Shown: piece after piece, positions 1 to 11,986 of the stretch
How positions within the stretch are numbered: the stretch's first letter is position 1
Layout of the letters: every line of letters begins with the position of its first letter
Assembly: GCF_036324505.1 (NCBI RefSeq)
Contig: NC_086366.1
Span: 13,495,427-13,559,426 of the forward strand
Direction: 5' to 3'
Source of the DNA: Eleginops maclovinus
Taxonomy: Eukaryota; Chordata; Actinopteri; Perciformes; Eleginopidae
Length of the DNA stretch: 64,000 bases
Notes under the pieces: model-generated
Databases searched by the model: none
What the model saw: only the letters and a program-made list of their open reading frames with translations
What the model was told of the DNA's origin: nothing
Position numbers and translations under genes: made by a program

Positions 1-139
1 ACTCCCAGTTTCTTTTTATTCGCAGCACTTCTAAGTTACACAAGCTACAATTAAGGCAGGGGGTAAACGCCTTAAAAAAATTATGTTCAACATTGTTTGA
101 AATGGTCCATTCGCGTGTATTATATGCAGTGGTAGAAGA

Positions 140-900
140 TAATATTGTGCAGTATACGTACCATAGCATTCCTCTCCAGCTCTCGTCCACTCCTTTCTTT
201 CTCTCTCTGCGACTCACAACCGGTGAAAGACTTTAAAAAACAGACAAAAACACTTCCCTACAGCCCTGACGTCGATTATCGTCCTTCGTTTTAAATAAAC
301 AGCCTATATGTCCATTGCTTCCTACATTAAGTGCTCGTTTCCATCAGTCTGAAGTTTTCACAACGAGATGCATATCTCTGTGTGTCTGTGAAGAGGAGAA
401 AAAGCAACTAAATTCTCGTCAGGAAAAACAAAAAAATGCTGTTCAAACTCCAGTCTTTTCACCCCGGCTGGAAACGAGGAGGAAAGGGGGAGGCGTTGTA
501 AAAGCGCTGTTTCGGTGTGTTTTTTCCTTCTTGCTTCAACCACCACGTTGTTTTGACCAATTATTATTTCCTTTGTTGTGTCAAAAATAAAAAGAGTCCG
601 TATGAAACGCGATCTTAAGCTTTGCATTCATTTTTTCAAAGCGCCGCTTTTCAGAGAACAAGAGCTCGTCCGAAACCGTTGTATTTTTCTATCTGAGATT
701 TAGCCCCTTACAGGCTAAATGTGTGTGAGTGTGTATAAGTCTATTTTTTTCAGCTTCCCAATAATGGCGGACCTTCTCCCGAATCCAGCATCTCCCCTCC
801 TATTCACACACGCACACACACACGCAGAGAGAGAGAGCGAGAGAGAGAGAGAGGGAGAGAGCTAGCGAGCGAGAGCGAGTCTCGCCCAGCAGTTCATGGA
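140..900. promoter_or_regulatory. possible promoter-like block of an unseen gene to the left
   Basis: This block is richer in CG dinucleotides than the AT-rich DNA that follows. It carries a CRE-like site (TGACGTCG, 267-274), a YY1-like ATGGCGG (764-770) and a compound CA/GA tract (805-860) running into a GAGCGAG-rich stretch up to about 890. Such features are common around vertebrate transcription starts. No coding exon or splice site was recognised, so orientation and target are unknown; it could equally be an incidental low-complexity region. No gene was seen in 1-139 either. Confidence 0.2.
805..860. repeat. compound CA/GA microsatellite
   Basis: An interrupted CA run (CACACACGCACACACACACGC) passes directly into GA repeats with single C and G interruptions. 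It is a low-complexity tract, and the minus-strand reading frame across it is an artefact of the repeat. Confidence 0.85.
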
Positions 901-1079
901 CACAATTACAACACAGACTCACAATGTTTATCAAGGGATTTTTAGAATTAATTAAACATATTGTCCATAGGAATATTACATTAGCCAAATAACCAGAAAA
1001 ATGCAGAACAAATAAATATGTTTTCTGCATACCATATGAGTAGTAACTATGCACATTTATTTTAGAGTAAAAAATGGAG

Positions 1080-1535
1080 GTTCTTTCACATTATTATTTC
1101 ATTATTATGCTACTTATATTTCTACTCTACTACATCTATTTTACATATTTAGTAAATACTTAATTTGCAGATTTTGGTTATAGATAAAAAATATAAATCG
1201 ACACACATTAGTATATATATTTTTAGGTTAAGCTACCCATTAGTGTACAAAGTAATTCAAATAAACCCCACCTTTACCAAGTGCAAGAATAAATTGATGA
1301 ATACTTGAATACACCAATAATTTTTACAAAATAATTTCAAATTAAATGGTGCTTGAAATTGCCATTTTGCACAACAAGTATTTTTACATTTGGTACTTTG
1401 TCATTTTAATGCTTATATTTTTTTACTTTGACTTAAGTACAATTTTTAATGCGGGACTTTTACTTCTAACATAGAATTTTACACCGCAGTATTGGTACTT
1501 TTACTTAAGTAAATAATCGTACTTCTTCCACCTTC
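1080..1535 (+). repeat. teleost interspersed repeat, probably non-autonomous hAT-like element
   Basis: The segment contains the marks of a very common teleost repeat: a run resembling CTACTCTACTACATCTAT (1122-1140), the phrase GGGACTTTTACTT (1454-1466), then TACTTTTACTTAAGTAAA (1496-1513) and the terminal ACTTCTTCCACC (1521-1532). The order and orientation match what I recall of the family. The left end is degraded and no target-site duplication is clear. Identification rests on memory of the consensus, not on a search. Confidence 0.65.
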
Positions 1536-3854
1536 ACATATGAGTTATTATTTTAATATTTAGTTCACTTGGTGTATTTATTCAACCTGACCTGTAGATT
1601 TAAACGTATTAGTGGACAAATTAATTAACAAAAATGTAATGGCTCCAACCTAACAAACCCACACACAAATATGTTTCTTTAAAGAATGATCAAGCATGTA
1701 AATAGACACTTTTAAGGTACTTCAACGTTAGTATTTTCATTATATTACACTATTTCTTTACATTTCCGAAAGCGATATTATACTTTATTAACCATGTCCT
1801 CCCTTTGTTGATTGTTTTGTATAATAGCCTAAACTTTTGACAGTTGTATTCACTTTGAACAATTTATAGGCTACATATTATCTTTTTAGATATATCATAA
1901 CAACAACATAAATGTCATTGTTGCCAGCCATTATATCCACAGGACAATCCATTTTCTTGGTATAGAAATTGAGAATATGCTTATCCATGTACTGCAAAGC
2001 ATACAACAAAAAAGGAGAGAAGAAGAAAGGAGGTAAATATGGAAGAAAAAAGCAAGCATTTCATTTTCCTTCCACATATGTTCCCACTTTGTCTATGTGG
2101 TAAAATCTTATTCTCTATTTTTGTCATAAATGTAATTAATTAACCTTGTTTTGGTCTATTTGGCCTCTTAGCCCCATGTCTCACACATCACTTCCTTTCG
2201 CAAATGAACTCGTTGTCCCTGTGTCATACTTTTACACATTATAATGTCATGTGGCTAACCAGTAAAATGTTGTGGATTGCTCACCTAAGGAAAATCTATC
2301 ATCTCTAAGGTTAGTCCTAATTATTCTGAGTCATCTACTTGGTGAAGGACTTGCTTATCCAACCCCTTCCTTTAATGATTTCAGCCAAGACATAATAAAA
2401 TATGTAAGTTCCTATGGTAGATTTATTTTTTCTCAGAAAGACACATTTGGAGAAGTGTCTGCCATGTTTTACAAAACAACTGCCTATCCTAAAAGTTCAA
2501 ACAAATACTTGGTTTTATGCTTTGGAAATCTCCCACATACTGCTTACTAAAACATGCAATAGTATCTGGCATCTTGTATCTTAACTCTGTTGGGTATGAA
2601 AAAAAATACTTCTATAAAACTCAATTTGTTGATTGTTAATATGAGACACACATATAACATGTTAGAGTCTTGCCATCTAATTTACAGTCAAAGTGCAAGA
2701 TGTTGCAACATTCTACTTCTTGGGATGTTGAATAAAAATGAAAAGACATAAGAAACGTATTTGCAAGTTCTATTAATAAAACATAATATGTAAAATGATA
2801 TTGTATTAAATACACTATGAGTGCTTCGACCGTTTGAAATGTGACCCACAATTAAATACACAGTCAGGCAGGGTTCAAGGTGCACTCGCCCTTCATTTGA
2901 AAAAAGTCCACATGCTTCTGTCCAATCACATTAGTCAATGTGTTCCCAGCAGTATTTGCATGACCCAAATAACACACAGTAAGATTATTAGGGGTCAAAG
3001 TTAACTTGAATAATCCCTCTCTCCTACCAATGTTTTTCATGGGCTGGGCCCTATCATAAAACATTTGCTCATTCAGCTATTAAATTATGATATGTAAGGC
3101 TATTTGTACCATTTAATTCTCTCAAAAGATAACACCATTTGTTGTGCTGTTATTACCCTGGACATACCAACACAGCTGCAAACTTTATATGGAGGAAAAA
3201 CTCTACATTTGTGCTTTTGTTGATTTTCCCTTTTATTTTATGGATTTTTCCGATAAACTGTCTCTGTATTTGGAGCTGGAATAATTTTGGGTCCCAAGGG
3301 CAAGCACATTCCTTCACTCACAGTTGTGCAATCCCTGACAATCACTGTTCCCCCATCCCCCTCTGACTCCCTTGACGCCCAAAACGTTCAGAGAGGCAAG
3401 CTGTCCAAGCTGTCTGGGCAATGTTCTGCGGTGAAAGGCTGCCCAAACAGACCAGTAAACAAACTCTGAGCCCTGACTCTGCAGAAAACAACCACCACAA
3501 ATGATGTAAGCTCAGGAGGGTGGAAATGTATACCAAACCGGTAGAACAACTTTTTCATTGTATTGTTTTTGAAAGTTATTCTGAGGTGTGTCATAAATGT
3601 GGTTGCACACACATCTACTAGGCTTGATGTCGGGGCAGGGCCTCCAATACCACCCAGCTTAGCCTGCCCACCACCTCTTCAAAAGCAAGTATGCTCCACT
3701 CTTGCAGCTGAAACAGGAAGATGCAAACGAAAAAACAGCTCATTTCCCAAAGCTGTCAAATTGGTAAACATGGTTTGACTGATTTTGCAATTGAAATAAA
3801 ATGTACATTCCTCTACTAAAGTGTTGAACCAAATATTTTTGATCTTTTCCTAAA
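1536..3854. other. intergenic, nothing recognised
   Basis: AT-rich DNA with only short chance reading frames. I saw no splice-bounded exon, no RNA gene and no repeat family I can name. The part around 3280-3620 is somewhat less AT-rich but has no coding signature. Confidence 0.6.
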
Positions 3855-3945
3855 TAGAACCACAGTAAATATTCTGTTAAAAGTAGCAGTCCTGCACGAA
3901 AGCATTATAATCAAAATATAATTACAAAAGGTAAAAGTAATGATT
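3855..3945 (-). repeat. fragment of the same teleost repeat as 1080-1535, opposite orientation
   Basis: The phrases AAAAGTAGCAGTCCTGCA and GGTAAAAGTAATGATTCT match the interior of the repeat described at 1080-1535 read on the opposite strand. Only about 90 bases are recognisable. No ends or duplication are visible. Confidence 0.5.
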
Positions 3946-4838
3946 CTACACAATTTCCAATGATTGATCCAATAATGTGTACATCAATTCAATGTTGCAT
4001 CTGGTGAGGGAGGAGGTTTTTTATTGTACTATTCCCTTTGCTAAGAATATTGTGAATTCCACATAGGAAACAAAAAAGGAATATCTAAACATTTATTAAT
4101 AATAAATGATCAATTAAATGTTGAATATTGGTCCGAACACATTTCACATTTAACTGGATAGCAATATAATGGCATTACATAATAGTATTGTTGATGGTAA
4201 ACAATGTACTTTAATTCACGCATTCATAGACCACAAGTCAGGATATTTTTACATATTTATACCATAAATTAGGCAGTTTTGTCATTTGTTTTAAGTAAAA
4301 CATAGCAATACTGTGAAAATACTTCAACTCAAGGAAAAATTCATGTTAAGATATTTTATTGTTTTTTTCATTACCTGTGTACACTAAAAACAGCATTACA
4401 GTACGCATATTTTAGACTAACTGCTTTCTGTAATTGTCGTTTACAGTATGGTAGTGAAACTTTTTTTTGTAGTAGTAGACTATGACACTATAAATGTGTA
4501 TAATAGAACAATTAAATTTCATAAAAAGGGCTATTAGATAAATCACAGTAAATTTAAAAGACAATTGGAAAGAGCTGTGTACAATTCGATTTAATGTCAG
4601 GAAGCAATTGATATTCAAAAACAAAGATAGCAAAGTTGTTAACATTGGAAACGTCAAACATAACGTCGTAAATCTTAAAAGTAATTTGCTGAAACATCTT
4701 TTAGAAACATAATTTAAACAACACCTTTTAGTTTCAAGTGTCACCAGTGTGTTTTTTATCCTTATCCCATAATCAATGTGTAGTTATACACCATTTATCT
4801 GCTACATACAATAAAGGCAGTGGCCCTTTTCTTCTCAT
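3946..4838. other. AT-rich upstream flank of ap2s1
   Basis: Very AT-rich sequence with no recognisable gene. A small perfect hairpin (CATTTATT / AATAAATG, 4090-4108) is present but is unremarkable in DNA of this composition. Confidence 0.5.
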
Positions 4839-5110
4839 GTGATCCGATGTACGTTTCGACAAGCGACTAAGTGAAATGGACGCTGGGTTTTGTAGTTCCA
4901 TGCAACGGACCTTTGGCTTTAAATGCGGCGACAAAAACAGCATCCCCCATCATGCAACACCACTTTGCGTTGTTGTGCACTTCCGTTTAGCTCGGAAGAT
5001 AGCTGGACAAGCGGTCAAATATTTTACTGATGTATATATGTAAAATCGTAGCATAATTGTTTAGATACGTGCTATTCTGTTACACCCTGGACCATATTTA
5101 GTAACCGACA
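4839..5110 (+). promoter_or_regulatory. ap2s1: ap2s1 promoter and 5' UTR
   Basis: This is the only CG-enriched stretch just upstream of the ap2s1 start. It holds a pair of facing ETS-type sites (CTTCCG 4980-4985 and CGGAAG 4993-4998) and, read on the minus strand, the core GAACTACA (4891-4898) resembling the ZNF143/Staf motif found in many housekeeping promoters. No TATA box is placed convincingly. The exact start site cannot be read from sequence. Confidence 0.5.
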
Positions 5111-8100
5111 ATGGTAAGTATCTCATAATTGAAAGCTGTGCTGTTTTCTTTCCAAAATAGCGTATGACTGCTAGCTTGCTAGCATTTGAGAGTATGCTAG
5201 ATAACCTCTTCATTCAGTCAGGAAAAACGTTAGCTAGTAAGTTAGCTTACCTTAGCAGGCTCAAGGCCGCAGATCTGAAGTCTTACTGTTTTATCTCATA
5301 GATCGACTACTGCTTAGCTAAAGTATGTATTCTGCCAATCATTTTTAACTTTGTCTAAGGTTTTCACAATCAAGCTGTCAAAATAAATGGGTGTGGTTTA
5401 GCTACTGCTACCTTACGCTTGAAGGAAAAGGTTAACGGTACCGGTATTTAGCTAGCTAACGTTACTTAAACTACATAGAAATACTGCTAAACGTTTAGAT
5501 ATATTGCAAAACAGTTTCGTATCGTTAAACAGTTTGTAAGCCAATAGCCAACAATGTAACATTGGACAGCAATATGTTCACCAAATGTCTTTGGATTCTG
5601 TAAAAAAATAAGAGGTGTGTTTTAGATTAACCTCAATGTATTTGTATTTATCTTACTGTTATATAGTGGGGGCAAATGTTTTTCCAATTTAAAATACAAA
5701 ACATGGTTGCTGCATAAACAGTTAATGAAGTAAGCAACTTTTGTTTTTGCAAGTTGTTATTCTGTTGGATAAGTGCCCAACTAATAATCAGCTACGTTTA
5801 AACTTGTACATTTGTCATTTGTCTTGATTAATTATTGTTTTTACTGTAAATATGGCAATTGATCCTGCTTCACCACATCTTTTTTCCTATGCTTCTTCCC
5901 TTTTTCCTAACGATAATATTTCAAAATGATGATTAATTTATAATTGTACCTGTTTTACCTTCACACGTACATACATACTTATCTGTATGTATGTATGTAC
6001 TATGTCATTCATGTGATGTGTTCGAAACAAACTATCAATAGGTGTGCATGATGATTGATCAATTGTCTGTCTAAAATCACTTAGTCTTTGGACTAGTATT
6101 TCAGTAGATTGCTTCTGTTCTAACCTCATGTTTCATTTTTATTTTCATGTGTTATCCTACAGATCCGCTTCATCCTCATCCAGAACCGAGCAGGGAAAAC
6201 ACGACTGGCCAAATGGTACATGCAGTTTGATGATGATGAGAAACAGAAGTTGATCGAGGAAGTGCATGCTGTGGTGACGGTCAGGGATGCCAAGCACACC
6301 AACTTTGTGGAGGTATGGGATTAATCAGTGTAATTTGAATGCATGCATTTTTTTATGGTTATGGGACATGCCCCAGTATGTGACTTTGTTCAGTTTAACG
6401 TGAACTCTTTCTAAATCCTGTCAAGAGCCGCAGTATGTTGACTGTAACCACACTGTTGTAAACATCTCTTTTGTGACTACTTCACAGTTGACTCCTGTGT
6501 GTTCCAAATTATAAACCATATCCAATATTTTCAAAATGTTGTAAAGCAATAATAAAAAAAACAACTTTTAAACAATGGGTGGCATTTTAGAGAAAAAATC
6601 CTGGTCTGGATCGGTTCTGTTATGCATTTTGTTCCATGGTTATAAAATGTACGGGGTGTGTTTAACTTTAAAGCTGGGAAGCTTGAGTCCCAGCAAAGCT
6701 GCTGTTGTTGCCATAATATGACGTACAATGTTGTGAATTGGCTTTATCTGTGTCGTTCTCACAGTTCAGGAACTTCAAGATCATTTACCGGCGTTATGCT
6801 GGTCTGTACTTCTGTATTTGTGTGGACGTGACTGATAACAACCTGGCATACCTCGAAGGAATCCACAACTTTGTAGAGGTAACTGACATGCACAACACAT
6901 GATATATAGACTTAGTAAGTGAACTATGATGATTTACTTATCATGGTCTGATTGTTTACAGGAATGTCTGTTAATGATTTCCTTCAGAACATTTCTCCTC
7001 CACACTTGTCTTGCAGCTCATAAATGTCAAACCTGCATAATTGTGGAAAGCATGGACTGCAGTCAAATCAAATTGAGTGCAATGTTACATCTTAATCACT
7101 GTGATAGATTGCAAAGAAAGCTTTTTCTTCAACAGAATATGGATTATCAGATTGTTGCATGACCAACAGATGAGTCACAGTTTGACAATTGAGCGTGACG
7201 GTATATTTTATTACAAATTCAAGGAATATATTTATTGATTTTGATCACCAGTGTTAGATAAGGCTAGGTCCAGTGACGCCGGAAATAAGCCTTCAGCAAT
7301 AAAATAACAAATTGATCACTAATTACTGAGTATGAAAGCAACCGCACAGGCCCTGCACAAACACTGAAATAGATTTGACTTTTAAAATTACCCTTAATGA
7401 AAAACAACCCTTAATGAAAAACAACAAACGAAATACTACTTTTTGTAAGATGTTTCTTGAAAACAAATAACAGTCATTAAATCAGATTCCATGTTTCTTT
7501 TCTATCCAGTATCCTTGTGATAGCGGTTCATTATTTACATTTTATCCTTCCATCCTTTGAATAAGGAGTGTAGTTAGGCCCTCACACATGTTGGGAGAAA
7601 ACCATTTTTATTAATGTATTATCTTGAATAATTAAATACAATAACGTAGGATGGCATGATGAAGGCCCTGGGCAATATTTCTATCCAGAGTATTTTTATA
7701 TGGTTTCCTTGGTAAACTGAATCATGACACTAAATATGTGTTGTGTGGTCTTAGTGAAAATATCAGAGCCAAACTCCTATGACAATCTGCTTTTGATGAA
7801 AAATGACACTGCCAGTGCTCCGTTCAAAAGCTGTGTGACCTGCACCGGGGACACATCACTTGTATTGATCATTGCGTATGTCATAACGTGTCCTTCAGGT
7901 CACTGCAGCCCATCGCTACTTCCCACCATACACTGTACACTGAATGAGTCAGTATTTTTCAAAACCCCATAAAACCAAGAAAGAAATGTCAAACAGAACA
8001 TTTTCTCTTACAGCTCTGATTGTCTGAGTAAATTGCACAGGTTCTTTTTTGCAAAATATTGGTTCCCCCACCCAGAGAACTAGGATACAACAGAAATGTC

Positions 8101-10095
8101 CGAAAGATTGTATTCAAGAAATCTATAATATGGAAAAATCTCTCCAAAGAATAAGAATAATCTTGTCCATTTTATAATGGTGCGTATCTGTTTTGAAATA
8201 GAACACCACAGTGACCAAATTACAGTATTATGTGGTGCATTTAAACAATCACCTTGTCAGAATAACTATTAACTAAAAAAGTTAGATTCCATTTTATAAA
8301 GGATCTACAGTTTGAATTCGGCCAAGACAATCAGTAAACAGCGCTGTGAAGGTCACTGATGTAATGTTTGACTAAAGGAATGTGTGTGAGTGTGTTCTTA
8401 AATGCACACTAGTGTTAAATGGCGCTTGCACAAGTTTTAATGAATGTATTTCCAGTCAGTGTACCAATGTTAAGATATGCAGAGATGAACCGCACATAGG
8501 CTCACAGCAGCTTCTTGATTTGACATTTACCTCAGCAAACTCTTCAGAACGGTTGACTTGTTCTGCCTTTGAAACTGACTCTATATCACAAAACGACACT
8601 ATCAAGCGCTGCAATGATAGTTGGTGCAAATCAACTTCTCATGTCTTTCTCATATTAAGATATACTTTCACCATATATCTTTAAGTCTTCCCACAGTATG
8701 ATTAAACTAAATGTTTATTTTTTGTATTTCCTGTAAGGTGCTGAATGAATATTTCCACAACGTGTGTGAATTGGACCTTGTGTTCAACTTCTACAAGGTA
8801 AGGACATCGTAATGCCGTGGCTACACTGGACGCGCAACTGAAGCGCTGCGCATGTTGAGCGCACGTTCTGCGTAATGTATCATTTTACTGGCTACACCGG
8901 CAGCGCACATACGGCGCAACGTACAGGCAAAACAAGACTTTCGTTGTCTCCAGTTTTTGGATCCAGCACGACAACAGTCAAACTGCAACACCGAGTTTGT
9001 GTTTCATCCATCGATCGTCTGTCGTTATCTTATCTGTAGGCTGAATAATTTGGCTAATGAATTTTGACGACAGCAGATATCTCCATGGCAGCTTGTCTAT
9101 CAAAGTCTCCGGTGACAGGAAACATTTATTCATTTCCTGTATACCGGTAGTTGAATTAAAAAAAACATACAGACATATGTTATGACCCATTTCTCTATAG
9201 AAAGGGTCGTGCACACCCCGCGCAAAAAAATATAAATTTATGACTGGTCTATTTTAGCAAATCTGCTCTCATGTCTGGTCTAGCCACTTTCATTGATTAC
9301 AATGGAATCTATTGTTGCAACGTGGGCTCCGCTTCAGTTGCACGTCCAGTGTAGCCACGGCGTAAGGTTGAGTTGTGAGATGATTACATTATTTTAAAAA
9401 ACCCATTCGAAACACTAAAAAGGTCAGGTCGCCAAACGGCAGATAATAAAATTGTTATTCATTACACTGCCATGGAAACTGAAATAGACACTCATTAAAA
9501 TACATCTCAAAATGTTTTGAATGGGCAGGGGATGGATGTGTATTTTTTTGCGTACAGGGAAATGCTTAGCAACAAGGACCTCTGAACTCCATCCCAACTG
9601 CCGCTAGTGATCTTACCAATAACATAAGGTGTCGAAACAACATGCTTACACCAATCAGTCCTTCCTTGCTAGGTGTGTCGACTGATTCATCCCATTATAT
9701 TAGCCACGTTGATTATCTCTGTATTTAGTCATCCAGCAGTTCTATTCACATTTTGATGACACAAAGGGTGAGTTGAGTAATGAAGACCACAGGTTAGGTG
9801 ATGACTTGTCGGTGTGTTGGACAGTTTTCCAGGAAACCCAAACCTTCTCATAATATCCCTTTGGTTTCGAGGCCAACAATGTCGTATTTCTATGATTGTT
9901 TTTATTTTAGTCGCCTGAATTACTAATTCTAATTTCCTCATCACAATGTGGGGCCTTGTCCACCCTGTAATGCACTTCCTTTTTCCCTTTAAGGTTTACA
10001 CGGTGGTGGACGAGATGTTCCTGGCAGGAGAGATCAGGGAAACCAGTCAGACCAAGGTGCTCAAGCAGCTCCTCATGCTGCAGTCGCTGGAGTAA
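5111..10095 (+). CDS. ap2s1: AP-2 complex subunit sigma (five coding exons, 142 aa)
   Basis: Small (sigma) subunit of the AP-2 adaptor, which links cargo and clathrin at the plasma membrane during endocytosis. Coding exons: 5111-5113, 6163-6312, 6765-6878, 8738-8797, 9994-10095, all with GT/AG introns. They join to 142 codons, the family's usual length. Exon 1 supplies only the ATG, followed at once by GTAAGT. The protein begins [20 protein letters not shown] and ends [10 protein letters not shown]. Arg15, the residue mutated in human FHH3, is kept, as are residues of the acidic dileucine-motif pocket (Ala63, Leu65, Val88, Val98, Leu103). The sequence is almost identical to mammalian AP2S1; from memory, Thr74 and Gly83 replace Asn and Ala. 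Intron 4 carries a transposon (8813-9362). Paralogous AP-1/AP-3 sigma subunits differ too much to be alternatives. Confidence 0.97.
5967..6000. repeat. TACA/TGTA inverted repeat in ap2s1 intron 1
   Basis: GTACATACATAC (5967-5978) and GTATGTATGTAC (5989-6000) are perfect reverse complements with a 10-base spacer. The arms consist of tetranucleotide microsatellite units, so the hairpin is probably a by-product of simple repeat growth. Confidence 0.7.
8813..9362. mobile_element. 550 bp non-autonomous DNA transposon (MITE) in ap2s1 intron 4
   Basis: The ends form long terminal inverted repeats: 8813-8845 and 9330-9362 are reverse complements at 31 of 33 positions, with a core of CCGTGGCTACACTGGACG. 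The element is flanked by TAA on both sides (8810-8812 and 9363-9365). A TAA duplication fits PIF/Harbinger-type insertion, though CGTAA also repeats and would give a 5-base duplication. A second, partial copy of the end (GGCTACACCGGCAGCGCA) lies inside the left part near 8891. There is no transposase reading frame, so any mobilisation would have to be in trans. The high end similarity and surviving CG dinucleotides suggest a fairly young insertion. Confidence 0.82.
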
Positions 10096-11470
10096 AAAAC
10101 AGAAACCCATTCTCCCTACCTACCCACCTATCTGCTGCCCTGGTACCTAAACCATCCTACTCCTTGTTCCTGTCACTCTGGAAATCCCTTTCCTGTCCCT
10201 ATGGAGCAGACTTCACTCTTACAAAACTTCAGGACGGCTGTTTTTAGAAATAGAATGCACTATATTGATTACATATGGATAGATGATATGGAAGTTCCAG
10301 TAACCTGTTTGTAACAGCGTTCTATATGTTGCAATATTCTGCATTTGTTGTACTTCAAATGAAGCCCCCAAGTTTTAAGAGGCTCTACATTTCAACATGT
10401 TAACCTTTCATTATGTTAGCATTTCATATACCGCCTTAGTTACAATCCTCTTTAGCCTCTGTTCACCGCCCCCCTCCTGGCCTTCTCCTCCTTTCTTTAT
10501 TAACATTGACTTCATTTAATGACACTACTTTAACTAACAAGCACCACATATAAAGAGCCTGAAACAGCCCGGCAGCCATTACTATAAAGACAGACCTTGC
10601 TTGTGATGCAGATTTATCCATCTATCTGGTTCACAGTACAAGCAAACCATAACTAGCAAAGCCCTTCAGAGCAATTGAGCCTCAACGGGAAGTTCATAAT
10701 TGAATGGAATGTACTCAGGATGAGTGTCATTGTGAAGGTTTGTTATGGTAACTTGTGCTGTCATCTCATGGCCAGTGATGAATAACGGTGTACCCTATGT
10801 TAGCTCAGATAGCTGCGCTCCAGATGTGGTAATTGTTTTCACTGCATAGAAAAACGATCGTGATAATTTGATGCTACTCGTGGTGCTCGTTGGTCACTTA
10901 CACACCCAATCAGAAGGAAATATAGACCTTGACGTAGGAAGTGTATTTTACATTAAAGCAGTACTGTGAAGTTTGCTTTGTATGGTGTGTACGTACATTG
11001 TCTCTGGCGTATGTTGAATATTATGAAAATTACAAATGCATTCCAGAAAGAGTTGTTCTTGCTCTCTAGATCTGAGGAGTATGTATAAAATCAATAATTC
11101 CTTTGCCATTGGTGTAAAACAAATTGGCTTTTAAAATACTCCTCCAAGCCTTATGAACGTTGAGAAGGAAAAAAAAGAAGCTACTTTAATGCATTTCCCT
11201 TTGCTGGACTTCAATGTTTGACATTTATTTCATACTCTAATTTTATTATATCCAGTCACGAAGGTGGTTACAAATGTTACTGTGGTTGAACTTTTGTATT
11301 TTTTTTTTTTTAATGATTAGGCAATTGTGAAATATGTAATGCTTCCTTTACCCCCCTGTGAGTTTGTTGATGGAAGATGTGTGATTGTTTGTATTACTGT
11401 CTCTAGTTCAACTACCCTCATCAATATGTCCCATTATATGTAAATAATAAAAAATAAACAGATGAAGTGA
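10096..11470 (+). other. ap2s1: ap2s1 3' UTR with polyadenylation signals
   Basis: Non-coding sequence following the ap2s1 stop. Two AATAAA hexamers lie at 11446-11451 and 11453-11458, the first tandem signals downstream of the stop in plausible context, implying a 3' UTR of about 1.4 kb. No other gene was seen in the stretch. Confidence 0.55.
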
Positions 11471-11515
11471 TACATGATTATCAACCATTTCTGATTCTAA
11501 TTAATGATATATCTG

Positions 11516-11625
11516 GGCAGGGGCGGGGGTCAGTGCGTTGGTGCTCTGATCTTTGTGTCGGGAGCACCTGGCAAGACGCTTCACCCCAAGTTGCTCCTCT
11601 GGGCTAAAAGCGTCTAACACGTGAC
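11516..11625 (+). repeat. SINE body fragment
   Basis: The phrases TCGGGAGCACCTGGCAAGACG and CTTCACCCCAAGTTGCTCC resemble the body of tRNA-derived teleost SINEs, where a 'gcaagacacttcaccccaagttgctcc' region is typical. It abuts another SINE piece, so the two may be one rearranged copy. Confidence 0.5.
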
Positions 11626-11629
11626 ATTT

Positions 11630-11790
11630 AGGGCGGTGGTGGCTCAGGCCGCAGGGAGTTGGCTAAGGATCCGGAAGGTTATCGGTTCCAGTCCCAGAAC
11701 GATCAAGTACCACTAGTGTCCCTGCGTATGGCACTGTCAAATTAATGGCTGCCCACTGGTTCAAATGTAGAGAAATCTTGAATGCAATGT
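11630..11790 (+). repeat. tRNA-derived SINE head and body
   Basis: A degenerate Pol III promoter is visible: box A-like TGGCTCAGGCC (about 11640-11650) and box B-like GGTTCCAGTCC (11684-11694), spaced as in a tRNA. The body continues with ATGGCTGCCCACTG, another common teleost SINE phrase. The tRNA part cannot fold as a functional tRNA. Confidence 0.65.
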
Positions 11791-11986
11791 AATATATCGC
11801 TAGGAATGGTAAGAACAACAATACTTTACTGCATGATATAGAAACATATGTAGTGAAGTTTAGTTTGCATTCTGTTCAGAATATTTACCTTAAAATATGT
11901 GTTGGATTACAAAGAACAGCTTTTACATGACTGAAAAAAACTGTAGACTAAAGCTGTAATAGTCAAGGACAGGTACTATTTTAATA

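Noticed and set aside
4412..4744. 110-codon minus-strand frame upstream of ap2s1
   Set aside because: Composition is Leu/Phe/Ile-rich as expected from AT-rich DNA; no domain or splice evidence.
11640..11700. Possible tRNA gene (box A and box B present)
   Set aside because: The arms do not form a tRNA cloverleaf and the sequence continues into a SINE body, so it is a tRNA-derived SINE.
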